Shown here: positions 47,360 to 57,156 of the stretch, piece after piece
Layout of the letters: each line of letters begins with the position of its first letter
Numbering within the stretch: position 1 is the stretch's first letter
From: Azospira sp. I13
GTDB taxonomy: Bacteria; Pseudomonadota; Gammaproteobacteria; Burkholderiales; Rhodocyclaceae
DNA: 64,000 nucleotides
NCBI RefSeq assembly: GCF_003112695.1
Contig: NZ_BFBP01000003.1
Span: forward strand, 264,278 to 328,277
Reading direction: 5' to 3'
The notes under the pieces: model-generated
Told to the model about the DNA's origin: nothing
The model's database searches: none
Seen by the model: only the letters and a program-made list of their open reading frames with translations
Position numbers and translations under genes: made by a program

Positions 47360-48178
47360 ATGACCACGAATACCATGAACCGCATCCAAGCCAAGTTCGA
47401 GGCCCTCAAGGCCCAGGGCAAGAAGGCCCTGATTCCCTTCATCACCGCCGGCGATCCCCATCCCGCCCTGACCGTCACCCTGCTGCACACCCTGGTGGAA
47501 GCCGGGGCCGACGTCATCGAGCTGGGCGTGCCGTTCTCTGACCCCATGGCTGATGGCCCCACCATCCAGCGGGCCTCCGAACGGGCCCTGGCCAAGGGCG
47601 TCAGCCTGCGCCAGGTACTGGCCATGGTGGGCGAGTTCCGCGAGAAGGATAAGACCACGCCCATGGTGCTGATGGGCTACGCCAACCCCATCGAGGCCAT
47701 GGGTGTGGACGCTTTCGTCAATGCCGCCGCCGAGGCTGGTGTGGACGGTGTGCTGGTGGTGGATTACACCCCGGAGGAAAGTGCCGAGTTCGTTGCCGCC
47801 ATGAGCGCCAAGGGCATGGACGCCATCTTCCTCCTCGCCCCCACCTCCACCGATGCCCGCATCAATCAGGTGGGCAAGCTGGCCCGGGGCTACGTCTATT
47901 ACGTCTCTCTCAAGGGAGTGACCGGTAGCGGCGCCCTCAATTTCGATGAATTGGCCGAGCGCATTCCCAAGATCCGCGAAGCCACCGGCCTGCCCGTGGG
48001 TGTCGGCTTCGGTATCCGCGATGCCGAGACCGCCAAGCGCATCGCCGGCATGGCCGACGCTGTCGTGGTGGGCAGCCGCATCATCGAGGAAATGGAAAAG
48101 TACCCGGATGACGCCGTGGCCCGCGTCAAGGGCCTGGTGGCCGACATCCGCCGCGGTGTGGATGCCGCCAGCAAGTAA
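47360..48178 (+). CDS. trpA: Tryptophan synthase alpha chain
   Basis: 272 residues. [20 protein letters not shown], the catalytic glutamate in [28 protein letters not shown] and [13 protein letters not shown] are standard. It cleaves indole-3-glycerol phosphate to supply TrpB with indole. ATG 47360 is 14 bp after trpB (GGGGGCGG upstream); a second in-frame ATG at 47375 is possible. Confidence 0.97.
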   Translation: MTTNTMNRIQAKFEALKAQGKKALIPFITAGDPHPALTVTLLHTLVEAGADVIELGVPFSDPMADGPTIQRASERALAKGVSLRQVLAMVGEFREKDKTTPMVLMGYANPIEAMGVDAFVNAAAEAGVDGVLVVDYTPEESAEFVAAMSAKGMDAIFLLAPTSTDARINQVGKLARGYVYYVSLKGVTGSGALNFDELAERIPKIREATGLPVGVGFGIRDAETAKRIAGMADAVVVGSRIIEEMEKYPDDAVARVKGLVADIRRGVDAASK

Positions 48179-48184
48179 TTTTTA

Positions 48185-48310
48185 GCCACAGAGGGCACAG
48201 AGGACACAGAGAGTAAAACCCGCAGGATGGTTACGGGTAGGCGGTTGATTCGCCTCCTTCCATGGCTTGCGGAATGTTTTTAACTCTGTGATCTCTGTGC
48301 CCTCTGTGGC
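48185..48310. repeat. CACAGAG inverted-repeat element A
   Basis: 126 bp between trpA and accD. Ends are GCCACAGAGGGCACAGAG and its inverse; beyond these 18 perfect bases the arms continue with CACAGAG and scattered mismatches. The right 27 bases are identical to those of element B. Looks like a non-autonomous mobile or extragenic repeat. Confidence 0.8.
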
Positions 48311-48343
48311 CAACCCGAATTTAAAAAAGTACCGGAGAACGCC

Positions 48344-49210
48344 ATGAGCTGGTTGCAGAAACTGCTGCCCCCGAAGATCAAGCGTGAAGGCGCGCCGCGC
48401 AAGTCCAACCTGCCGGAAGGCCTGTGGCGCAAGTGCCCGTCCTGCGAGGCGGTGCTCTACGCCACCGACCTGGAAGGTAATCTGCACGTCTGCCCCAAGT
48501 GCGGCCACCACAACCGCCTCAATTCCCGGGAACGCCTGGACCTGCTGCTGGACCCGGAAGGCCGTTTTGAAATCGGCGCCGAAGTGCTGCCGGTGGACAG
48601 CCTCAAGTTCAAGGACAGCCGTCGCTATCCGGAGCGCCTCAATGACGCCACCGAAGACACCGGCGAGACCGATTCCCTGGTGGTGATGCAGGGCGCCATC
48701 AAGACCCTGCCCGTGGTCGTGGCCTGCTTCGAATTCAACTTCATGGGCGGCTCCATGGGCTCCGTGCTGGGTGAGCGCTTCATTCGCGGCGTCCAGGTGG
48801 CCCTGGAGCAGAACGTGCCCTTCATCTGCATCACCGCCTCCGGCGGCGCCCGCATGCAGGAAGGCCTGTTCTCCCTGATGCAGATGGCCAAGACCACCGC
48901 TTCCCTGACCAAGCTGTCGGAAGCCGGCCTGCCCTTCATTTCCGTGCTCACCGATCCCACCATGGGCGGCGTCTCCGCCTCCTTCGCCTTCCTTGGCGAC
49001 GTGGTCATCGCCGAGCCCAACGCCCTGATCGGCTTTGCCGGTCCCCGGGTGATCGAGCAGACGGTGCGGGAAAAACTGCCGGAAGGCTTCCAGCGCTCCG
49101 AGTTCCTGCTGGAAAAGGGCGCTATCGACCTGATCGTGGACCGCCGCGAAATGCGCGACAAGATCGCCCAGCTGCTGGCCCTGCTGCAGAAGCTGCCTGC
49201 GGCAGCCTGA
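48344..49210 (+). CDS. accD: Acetyl-CoA carboxylase carboxyltransferase beta subunit
   Basis: 288 residues. N-terminal zinc finger CPSC...CPKC (about residues 30-52), then the carboxyltransferase fold with [14 protein letters not shown] and [20 protein letters not shown]. Works with AccA to make malonyl-CoA. The gene is bracketed by CACAGAG elements A and B. CGGAGAA precedes the ATG. Confidence 0.97.
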   Translation: MSWLQKLLPPKIKREGAPRKSNLPEGLWRKCPSCEAVLYATDLEGNLHVCPKCGHHNRLNSRERLDLLLDPEGRFEIGAEVLPVDSLKFKDSRRYPERLNDATEDTGETDSLVVMQGAIKTLPVVVACFEFNFMGGSMGSVLGERFIRGVQVALEQNVPFICITASGGARMQEGLFSLMQMAKTTASLTKLSEAGLPFISVLTDPTMGGVSASFAFLGDVVIAEPNALIGFAGPRVIEQTVREKLPEGFQRSEFLLEKGAIDLIVDRREMRDKIAQLLALLQKLPAAA

Positions 49211-49221
49211 AAATCTTTTTT

Positions 49222-49413
49222 GCCACAGAGGGCACAGAGAACACATAGAGTTTCCGCGCCGTGCGTAAGGGCGGAGGGAACTGAGTGGGCCTGTGCCCCA
49301 GGAGGCAACAGGGACGCCATTCTTCAGCCTGCCATGGCCGAAGTCCGCGTCCCTGCTGCCTTCCCGGGTAGGTGCTTTTGACTTTCCTCTGTGATCTCTG
49401 TGCCCTCTGTGGC
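49222..49413. repeat. CACAGAG inverted-repeat element B
   Basis: 192 bp between accD and folC. Ends GCCACAGAGGGCACAGAG and CTCTGTGCCCTCTGTGGC are perfect inverses, and the right 27 bases equal those of element A. The interior differs from A. The element stops only 10 bp before the folC ATG, leaving that gene without a recognisable ribosome site. Confidence 0.8.
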
Positions 49414-49423
49414 TAGCCTTTCT

Positions 49424-50740
49424 ATGTCATTCCCCACCACCCTGTCCGACTGGCTCACCCATCTCGAATCCCTCCACCCCAAAGGCCAGGCCGGCATCGA
49501 GCTGGGCCTGGAGCGAGTGGCCCGGGTCAAGGCGGCCCTGGGGCAGAGTGAGTTCTGCCCGGTCATCACCGTGGGCGGCACCAACGGCAAGGGGTCGGTC
49601 TGCGCTTACCTGGAAAATATCCTGGACCGGGCCGGCTGCAAGGTGGGCTGCTACACCTCGCCCCACCTGCTGCACTACAACGAGCGGGTGAAGATCAACG
49701 GCCAGCCGGTGGCAGACGAAACCCTGTGCGCTGCCTTCGCCAAGGTGGAAGCGGCCCGGGGCAGCGAAGCCCTGACCTATTTCGAATTTGGCACCCTGGC
49801 CGCCTGGGAGGTCTTCGCTGCTGCCGGTGTCGAGGCCATCGTCCTGGAAGTGGGTCTGGGGGGCCGTCTCGACGCGGTGAATATTTACGAGCCGGACGTG
49901 GCCGTGGTCACTGGCATCGCCCTGGATCACACCGACTGGCTGGGCGCCACCCGGGAAGATATCGGCCGGGAGAAGGCGGGCATCTTCCGCCCCGGCAAGC
50001 CGGCCCTTTGCGCCGATGCCAAGCCGCCCCAGTCCCTGCTGGACCATGCCGCTGCCATCGGCGCCGAGCTGAAGCTCATCGGACGGGACTTCGGCTTTGA
50101 GAAAAGTACCGAAGATCGTCTGCAATGGCGCTACTGGCACACCATCGGCGGTGAGCTGCAGCGCCGCGCCCTGGCCTTCCCTGGTCTGCGCGGCACGGCC
50201 CAGCTGGCCAACGCCAGCGTCGCCCTCACCGCTCTGGAATGCCTCAAGGATCGCTTGCCCGTCTCCATGGGGGCCATCCGCCGCGGCCTCATCGAGACCG
50301 AGGTGGCCGGGCGCTTCCAGGTGCTGCCGGGCCAGCCCACGGTGATCCTGGATGTGGCTCATAACCCCCAGTCGGCCCAGGTGCTGGCCGACAATCTCTC
50401 CAACATGGGCTTCTTCAACCGCACTCACGCCGTGGTCGGCATGCTGGGGGACAAGGACATCGCCACGACCCTGGCTGCCCTCAAGGGCAAGGTGGATACC
50501 TGGCTGCTGTGCGACCTCAACGTACCCCGGGGCGCCACGGCGGCCCAGTTGGCCGAGGTGGTGGCCAGTCTGGGCGGCGCGGTGGAATGCCACGCCGATC
50601 CCTACGCGGCGTGGCAGGCGGCCCTGAAGCGGACCGCCGGGAATGATAGAATCGCGGTTTTCGGATCTTTCCATACGGTAGCCGGCGTGCTTCCCCATGT
50701 GGGCCAACGCCATCGCCAACCGGACGGAACCCCCAGCTAA
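49424..50740 (+). CDS. folC: Bifunctional folylpolyglutamate/dihydrofolate synthase
   Basis: 438 residues of the Mur-ligase superfamily. The P-loop is TVGGTNGKGSVCAYLENIL, followed by YTSPHLLHYNERVKING and the ALDHTDWLGATREDIGREKA block; the C-terminal domain has LDVAHNPQSAQ. It adds glutamates to folates and makes dihydrofolate. Start ATG 49424, very close to repeat element B. Confidence 0.95.
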   Translation: MSFPTTLSDWLTHLESLHPKGQAGIELGLERVARVKAALGQSEFCPVITVGGTNGKGSVCAYLENILDRAGCKVGCYTSPHLLHYNERVKINGQPVADETLCAAFAKVEAARGSEALTYFEFGTLAAWEVFAAAGVEAIVLEVGLGGRLDAVNIYEPDVAVVTGIALDHTDWLGATREDIGREKAGIFRPGKPALCADAKPPQSLLDHAAAIGAELKLIGRDFGFEKSTEDRLQWRYWHTIGGELQRRALAFPGLRGTAQLANASVALTALECLKDRLPVSMGAIRRGLIETEVAGRFQVLPGQPTVILDVAHNPQSAQVLADNLSNMGFFNRTHAVVGMLGDKDIATTLAALKGKVDTWLLCDLNVPRGATAAQLAEVVASLGGAVECHADPYAAWQAALKRTAGNDRIAVFGSFHTVAGVLPHVGQRHRQPDGTPS

Positions 50741-50753
50741 AGGTGCTTCAGGC

Positions 50754-51548
50754 ATGCAAGTGACGGATAACGACGCCCAACTGCAACTGAAAAAGCGAGC
50801 CCGACGGCGCCTGGTGGGCGCCGTGGCCTTTGTCACCTTCGCCGCCATCGTCCTGCCCATGGTCATGGACCAGGCGCCGCCGCCGCCCACGCCGGACGTG
50901 CAGATTCGCATCCCCGGCCAGGACCAGACGGTCTTCAATCCCCAAGCCCTGAATGCTCCGACTGTCCCGGCCAAGGCCGCCCCTGCTGCACCCAAGGCGG
51001 AAGTGGCCGTGCCGCCGGTCGTCGCCGTGACCCCGGATGCTCCGGCGGCTCCTCCAGCCCAGCCCGCACCTGCGGCCAAGGTGCCCGAGAAGGTGGCTGC
51101 CGAGAAGCCTGTAGACAAGCCCGTGGAAAAGCCCGCCGAGAAGGCTCCCGCCAAGCCGGCTGACAAGGCTGCGGAAAAGCTCGCTGCCGAGAAGGCCGCG
51201 GCGGAAAAGGCGGCTAACGAAAAGGCCAAGGCCGACGCCGAGGCCAAGCGGGCCGCGGCCCTGCTGGGCGGCGGCAAGTCCGAAGCCAAGGCAGCCCCGG
51301 CAGCCGGCGCGGCAGCGGGCGGCCAGCATGTCATCCTCATCGGCGCCTTTGCCAACCAGGGCAACGTCAAGGTATTGCAGAGCAAGCTCAGCGAGATCGG
51401 CGTCAAGACCTATACCGAGCCTCTTGAATCGCCCCAGGGCCTGAAGACCCGGGTGCGTGCCGGCCCCTTCCCGAGCAAGGATGCCGCCGACAAGGCGCTG
51501 GAAAAAATGAAGAAAATCGGTGTCAGCGGCATCGTCTCTACCAAGTAA
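50754..51548 (+). CDS. SPOR-domain inner-membrane protein (DedD-like)
   Basis: 264 residues: a short cytoplasmic tail, one TM helix (VGAVAFVTFAAIVLPMVM, about 22-40), a long Pro/Ala/Lys/Glu linker and a C-terminal SPOR domain (QHVILIGAFANQGNVKVLQS to GVSGIVSTK) that binds denuded glycan at the division site. Location between folC and cvpA is the standard dedD locus. Confidence 0.9.
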   Translation: MQVTDNDAQLQLKKRARRRLVGAVAFVTFAAIVLPMVMDQAPPPPTPDVQIRIPGQDQTVFNPQALNAPTVPAKAAPAAPKAEVAVPPVVAVTPDAPAAPPAQPAPAAKVPEKVAAEKPVDKPVEKPAEKAPAKPADKAAEKLAAEKAAAEKAANEKAKADAEAKRAAALLGGGKSEAKAAPAAGAAAGGQHVILIGAFANQGNVKVLQSKLSEIGVKTYTEPLESPQGLKTRVRAGPFPSKDAADKALEKMKKIGVSGIVSTK

Positions 51549-51560
51549 GTTGCGCTGGCA

Positions 51561-52055
51561 ATGACCGCTCTGGACTATGCCATTGTCGGCATCATCCTCG
51601 CTTCCCTGCTGCTCGGGGCCTGGCGCGGGGTGGTCGGCGAAATCATTGCCCTGGTGGCCTGGGTGCTGGGTTTTCTCGCCGCCCGCGCCTTCGGGGCCGA
51701 GGCTGCCCAGGCCTTCCTCGGCGGCATCATCGCCGATCCGGTGTGGCGGCTGGTGGCAGGTTATGTGCTGGTTTTCCTCGGCACTCTGGCCCTGTTGGCC
51801 CTGGTGCGACTGGCAGTGCGGGGGCTGATCAAGGCCCTCGGCCTGGGCGTGGCGGACCGGGTGCTGGGCGTGGTCTTCGGCATTGCCCGGGGCGTGCTGA
51901 TCGTCCTGCTGCTCGTCGCGGCCGGCGGCATGACCTCTCTGCCGCAAGCCAGCTGGTGGGCCCAGGCCCAACTGGCGCCGCCCTTTGAAACGGCAGTGCT
52001 GATGTCCCGGCCCTGGTTGCCGGATGAAGTGGCAAAAAGGATCAAGTACCGGTAG
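51561..52055 (+). CDS. cvpA: CvpA family membrane protein
   Basis: 164 residues with four membrane helices; starts MTALDYAIVGIILASLLLGA, followed by WRGVVGEIIALVAWVLGF, family signature. Its exact role is unclear (colicin V production in E. coli; envelope maintenance elsewhere). Located directly upstream of purF as in E. coli. Confidence 0.93.
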   Translation: MTALDYAIVGIILASLLLGAWRGVVGEIIALVAWVLGFLAARAFGAEAAQAFLGGIIADPVWRLVAGYVLVFLGTLALLALVRLAVRGLIKALGLGVADRVLGVVFGIARGVLIVLLLVAAGGMTSLPQASWWAQAQLAPPFETAVLMSRPWLPDEVAKRIKYR

Positions 52056-52101
52056 CCTTGCGGCTTCCGGCCCAAGTTTTGTAACAGACAGGTGGTGTTC
52101 T

Positions 52102-53649
<1,548 letters not shown>

Positions 53650-53677
53650 TCAGCCCACCGGAAGCAGAAAAAACAAC

Positions 53678-53707
53678 AAGCCCGTTCCGGATTTCCCGAA
53701 CGGGCTT
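53678..53707 (+). terminator. Hairpin between purF and metZ
   Basis: AAGCCCGTTC / GAACGGGCTT, a perfect 10-bp stem around a 10-base loop. No T-run follows, so termination may be partial and metZ may still be read through. Confidence 0.55.
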
Positions 53708-53725
53708 GGTCATTAAGGAACCCCC

Positions 53726-54925
53726 ATGAGCATCGACAAGCACACGGACAACCGCGCCGACTGGCAGCTGGAAACCCTGGCGGTACGCGCCGGCCAGGAG
53801 CGCAGCCAGTTCAACGAACATTCCGAGGCCCTCTACCTCACTTCCAGCTTCGTCTTCGAGAACGCTGCCCAGGCCGCCGCCCGCTTCTCTGGTGAGGAAG
53901 ACGGCAACGTCTATTCCCGCTTCTCCAACCCCACCCTGAGCCTCTTCCAGGACCGCCTGGCCGCCCTGGAAGGGGCCGAGGCTGCCGTGGCTACCGCCAG
54001 CGGCATGTCCGCCATCCTCTCCCTGGTCATGTCCCAGCTCAAGGCGGGGGACCACGTGGTGGCCTCCGCCGGGCTTTTCGGTGCCACCATCCAGCTCTTC
54101 AACACCATCCTGGCCCGTTTCGGCATCACCACCACCTACGCCAGCCAGACCCGGCCGGAAGAGTGGGCCGCGGCCATCCGCCCGGAAACCAAGCTCTTCT
54201 TCCTCGAGACGCCCTCCAACCCCCTGACGGAAGTGGCCGACATCGCCGCCCTGGCCGAGATCGCCCACGCCAAGGGCATCCTGGTGGCGGTGGACAACTG
54301 CTTCTGCACCCCCGCCCTGCAGCGTCCCCTGGACCTGGGCGCCGATCTGGTGGTGCATTCGGCCACCAAGTATCTCGATGGCCAGGGCCGGGTCCTCGGC
54401 GGCGCCGTGGTGGGCCGCAAGGCCCTGACGGACGAGGTTTTCAAGTTCCTGCGCACTGCCGGCCCGACCCTTTCCGCCTTCAATGCCTGGGTTCTGGCTA
54501 AAGGCCTGGAAACCCTGAAAATCCGCATGGCCGCCCAGTCCGCCAATGCCCTGGAACTGGCGGCCTGGCTCGAAGCTCACCCCAAGGTGGCGCGGGTCTT
54601 CTACCCCGGCCTGGCCTCCCACCCCCAGCACGCCCTGGCCCTGCGCCAGCAGAAGAGCGGCGGCGCCATCGTCTCTTTCGAGGTCAAGGGCGGCAAGGCG
54701 GAAGCCTGGCAGGTGGTGGATCACTGCCGCCTGCTTTCCATCACCGCCAACCTGGGGGATGTGAAAACCACCATCACCCATCCGGCCAGCACCACCCATG
54801 GCCGCATCAGCCCCGAAGCCCGGGCCACGGCCGGCATTTCCGACGGGCTGCTGCGCATTGCCGTCGGCCTGGAAGCGGTGGCCGACCTGCAGGCCGACCT
54901 GGAGCGGGGCCTGGCCGCCTGCTGA
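53726..54925 (+). CDS. metZ: O-succinylhomoserine sulfhydrylase
   Basis: 399 residues of the Cys/Met PLP family. YSRFSNPTLSLFQDRLAALE, the PLP lysine in VVHSATKYLDGQGRVLGG, and SITANLGDVKTTITHPAS are present. It makes homocysteine directly from O-succinylhomoserine and sulfide. The purF-metZ neighbourhood matches Pseudomonas and many betaproteobacteria. AAGGAA precedes the ATG. Confidence 0.93.
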   Translation: MSIDKHTDNRADWQLETLAVRAGQERSQFNEHSEALYLTSSFVFENAAQAAARFSGEEDGNVYSRFSNPTLSLFQDRLAALEGAEAAVATASGMSAILSLVMSQLKAGDHVVASAGLFGATIQLFNTILARFGITTTYASQTRPEEWAAAIRPETKLFFLETPSNPLTEVADIAALAEIAHAKGILVAVDNCFCTPALQRPLDLGADLVVHSATKYLDGQGRVLGGAVVGRKALTDEVFKFLRTAGPTLSAFNAWVLAKGLETLKIRMAAQSANALELAAWLEAHPKVARVFYPGLASHPQHALALRQQKSGGAIVSFEVKGGKAEAWQVVDHCRLLSITANLGDVKTTITHPASTTHGRISPEARATAGISDGLLRIAVGLEAVADLQADLERGLAAC

Positions 54926-54938
54926 GGCCAGCAGCCAC

Positions 54939-54983
54939 CCGGCAAGCAAAAGCCCCCGCTGGTCGGGGGCTTTTGCTTGCCGG
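54939..54983. terminator. Strong bidirectional terminator after metZ
   Basis: A perfect 20-bp stem whose core is AAAAGCCCCCG / CGGGGGCTTTT around CTGGT. It separates convergent metZ and the YXWGXW-like gene. Confidence 0.93.
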
Positions 54984-54997
54984 TATGGCTCGGCGCA

Positions 54998-55528
54998 TCA
55001 GCGTCGATAGCCGCCGTGTCCGTGCTCATGCCGGTCATGGTGCCGGTGTTCCCAGGCCCGATCCTGGCGCCAGGCTTCCCCGCGGTAGATCCAGTGTTCG
55101 TGGCGCTGCTCCCAACGGCCGGGCTCGTAGAAATAGCCGGGGCGTTGGGCCAGCCAGCGGCCTTCCAGCCAGACGTAGCGATAGCCATCCCAGGCCCAGT
55201 AGCCCGGGGCCCAGACATAGCCGCCCCGGGGCGGCGGCGGGGCTTCGTAGCGCAGGGGAGGGGGAGGCGTACCGATTTCCACGCCGATGGCAAAGCCGGC
55301 ACCGCCGTGGGCCTCCGCCGCCGGGGCAGCCAGGAACAGGCCGGCAGCCAGCAGCGGCAGAAGCAGGGCACTGAAACGGCGCCATGGCTTGGCAGGCAGG
55401 GCCAGGGAGGATAGCTGGGCTTGAGGAGGCTGAAGCGAACTGAGTGAAGCGGGGGATGCGGGTGATCCGGCGGGCGGTGCGGGTAAAGCGGACGACCGGT
55501 TTGTCCGGGCTGGCTGGGCGGTAGGCAT
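54998..55528 (-). CDS. Exported YXWGXW-repeat-like protein
   Basis: 176 residues from ATG 55528 (TGGAG upstream). An unusually long Pro/Ala/Ser N-terminus precedes a hydrophobic export segment (FSALLLPLLAAGLFLAAPAA) cut before EAHGG. The mature part has Tyr/Trp/Gly motifs (GGYVWAPGYWAWDGYRYVWL, GRWLAQRPGYFYEPGRWEQR) typical of YXWGXW-repeat proteins, and a His/Arg-rich tail. Function unknown; cell-envelope location likely. Confidence 0.75.
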   Translation of the reverse strand: MPTAQPARTNRSSALPAPPAGSPASPASLSSLQPPQAQLSSLALPAKPWRRFSALLLPLLAAGLFLAAPAAEAHGGAGFAIGVEIGTPPPPLRYEAPPPPRGGYVWAPGYWAWDGYRYVWLEGRWLAQRPGYFYEPGRWEQRHEHWIYRGEAWRQDRAWEHRHHDRHEHGHGGYRR

Positions 55529-55762
55529 GGTGATTCTCCAGGGCGGGAGGCGGAGGTCCTCCCTTGCCTGCAACAACGCCAGAGGCCCGGCCGGCGTTGA
55601 AGGCGGACACAGTTTGTTGCACTTCTGCCGTCGTCGGGGCGGGGCCCGGCGTGGTGGGGTACTGCGTTGGATCTCAGCCAGCCTTTCGGGCTCCCGGCCT
55701 GACTCGGCTGGCAAGCGCTTCCAACCCGGCTCACCTCCCGGATACTTGGCGCCCGCCTGCCC

Positions 55763-57154
55763 TCAACCGTTCTCCAGATGCCCGCCGCCCAAGGCCTTGT
55801 AGAGGCCGATGGCGTTGCGGATTTCATCCCGCCGCAGCTCCAGCAAACCGAGTTGGGAGGCATAGGCCTGGCGCTGGGCATCCAGTAGTTCCAGGCGACT
55901 ATCCAGGCCGGCCCGGTAGCGCAGGGTTGAAAGCTCCCGGCGACGTTCGGCGCTGGCCACGGCCCGCTCCTGGGCCTCGATCTGCCGGCCGTAGGTGGCG
56001 CTGCCGGAAAGGCCGTCCAGCACCTCCCGGAAGGCGGTCTGGATGGTCTTTTCGTATTCGGCGACAGAGGCGTCCCGGCGCAGCTCGGCCAGGCGCCGCT
56101 CGGCCTGCAGGCGGCCGCCCTGGAAGATGGGCTGGGTGATCTGGGGGGTGAAAGCCCAGGCCCGGTGGGCACCCTCAAAGAGGCTGCCAAAGGATGGGCT
56201 GATGGCGCCGACGGACAAGGTCAGCAGCAGGCGCGGGAAGAAAGCGGCCCGGGCAGCGCCGATGTCGGCGTTTGCGGCAATGAGGGCCTGCTCCGCCTGC
56301 TGGATGTCCGGGCGGTGGCTCAGCAGGTCCGAGGGCAGCCCCGGCGGCAGCTGGGTCAGTACCGGTTGCCGGGCCAGGGGGGTGGGCGGCGGCAGGTCCT
56401 CCGGCAGTTCCGTGCCGAGCAGCAGGGCCAGGCCATGGCGGGCCTGGGCCAGGGCCCGCTGGCGGTTTTCCCGGTCGGCCTCGGCGGTGGCCACCTGGCC
56501 TTCGGCCTGGGCGATGTCCAGGCCGCTGCTCTGCTGCGCCAGTTTCAGCTTGCGCGCCAGTTCCAGGGACTGGCGCCAGTCCGCCAGGGTCAGCTCGGTC
56601 AGGCGCAACTGCTCTTCCGCCAGGCGCTCGGCGAAATAGGCTTCCGCCACGGCGCCGATGAGGCTGATGCGGGCGGCCCGCAGGCCGTGCTCGCTGGCCA
56701 GGTAGCGGGCGAAAGCGGCTTCCGAGAGGGCGCTGACCCGGCCGAAGAGATCCACTTCGAAGGCATTGATGCCCAGGCTGGCAGAGCGGCTTTCCTGTAT
56801 GCCGGTGCTGATGCCACCGTCGCTGGAAGCCCGCTGGCGCGTTGCCGCCAGGCCCGCCTCCACCCCGGGCAGCCGGTAGCTGCGCTGGATGTCGTACTGG
56901 GCCTGGACCTGGGCCACGTTGAGGAGGGCCAGGCGCAGGTCCCGGTTGTTTTCCAGGGCAGTTTCAATCAGCCCTTGCAGGCGCGGGTCGCCGAACATGC
57001 TGCGCCAGCCGATGCCGGCGGCGGAGGCGCCCGCCGCCGGGATGGCGGGGGCACTGCCGTAGGTGTCAGGCACCGGCAGGGCCGGCTTGTGCAGTTCCGG
57101 CGTCAGGGCGCAGGCCGAGAGGGCCAGGGAGAGGCCAATGATGGAGAGGTGCAT
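55763..57154 (-). CDS. RND efflux outer-membrane factor (OprM/NodT family)
   Basis: 463 residues. Signal peptide with lipobox ALSACAL (cysteine 16). Two OEP repeats (about 55-240 and 260-455), e.g. GWRSMFGDPRLQGLIETALE and LSHRPDIQQAEQALIAANAD, which build the trimeric exit duct. It is the last gene of the efflux operon, 2 bp after the pump gene. The 234 bp after it show no gene. Confidence 0.93.
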   Translation of the reverse strand: MHLSIIGLSLALSACALTPELHKPALPVPDTYGSAPAIPAAGASAAGIGWRSMFGDPRLQGLIETALENNRDLRLALLNVAQVQAQYDIQRSYRLPGVEAGLAATRQRASSDGGISTGIQESRSASLGINAFEVDLFGRVSALSEAAFARYLASEHGLRAARISLIGAVAEAYFAERLAEEQLRLTELTLADWRQSLELARKLKLAQQSSGLDIAQAEGQVATAEADRENRQRALAQARHGLALLLGTELPEDLPPPTPLARQPVLTQLPPGLPSDLLSHRPDIQQAEQALIAANADIGAARAAFFPRLLLTLSVGAISPSFGSLFEGAHRAWAFTPQITQPIFQGGRLQAERRLAELRRDASVAEYEKTIQTAFREVLDGLSGSATYGRQIEAQERAVASAERRRELSTLRYRAGLDSRLELLDAQRQAYASQLGLLELRRDEIRNAIGLYKALGGGHLENG

Positions 57155-57156
57155 GA

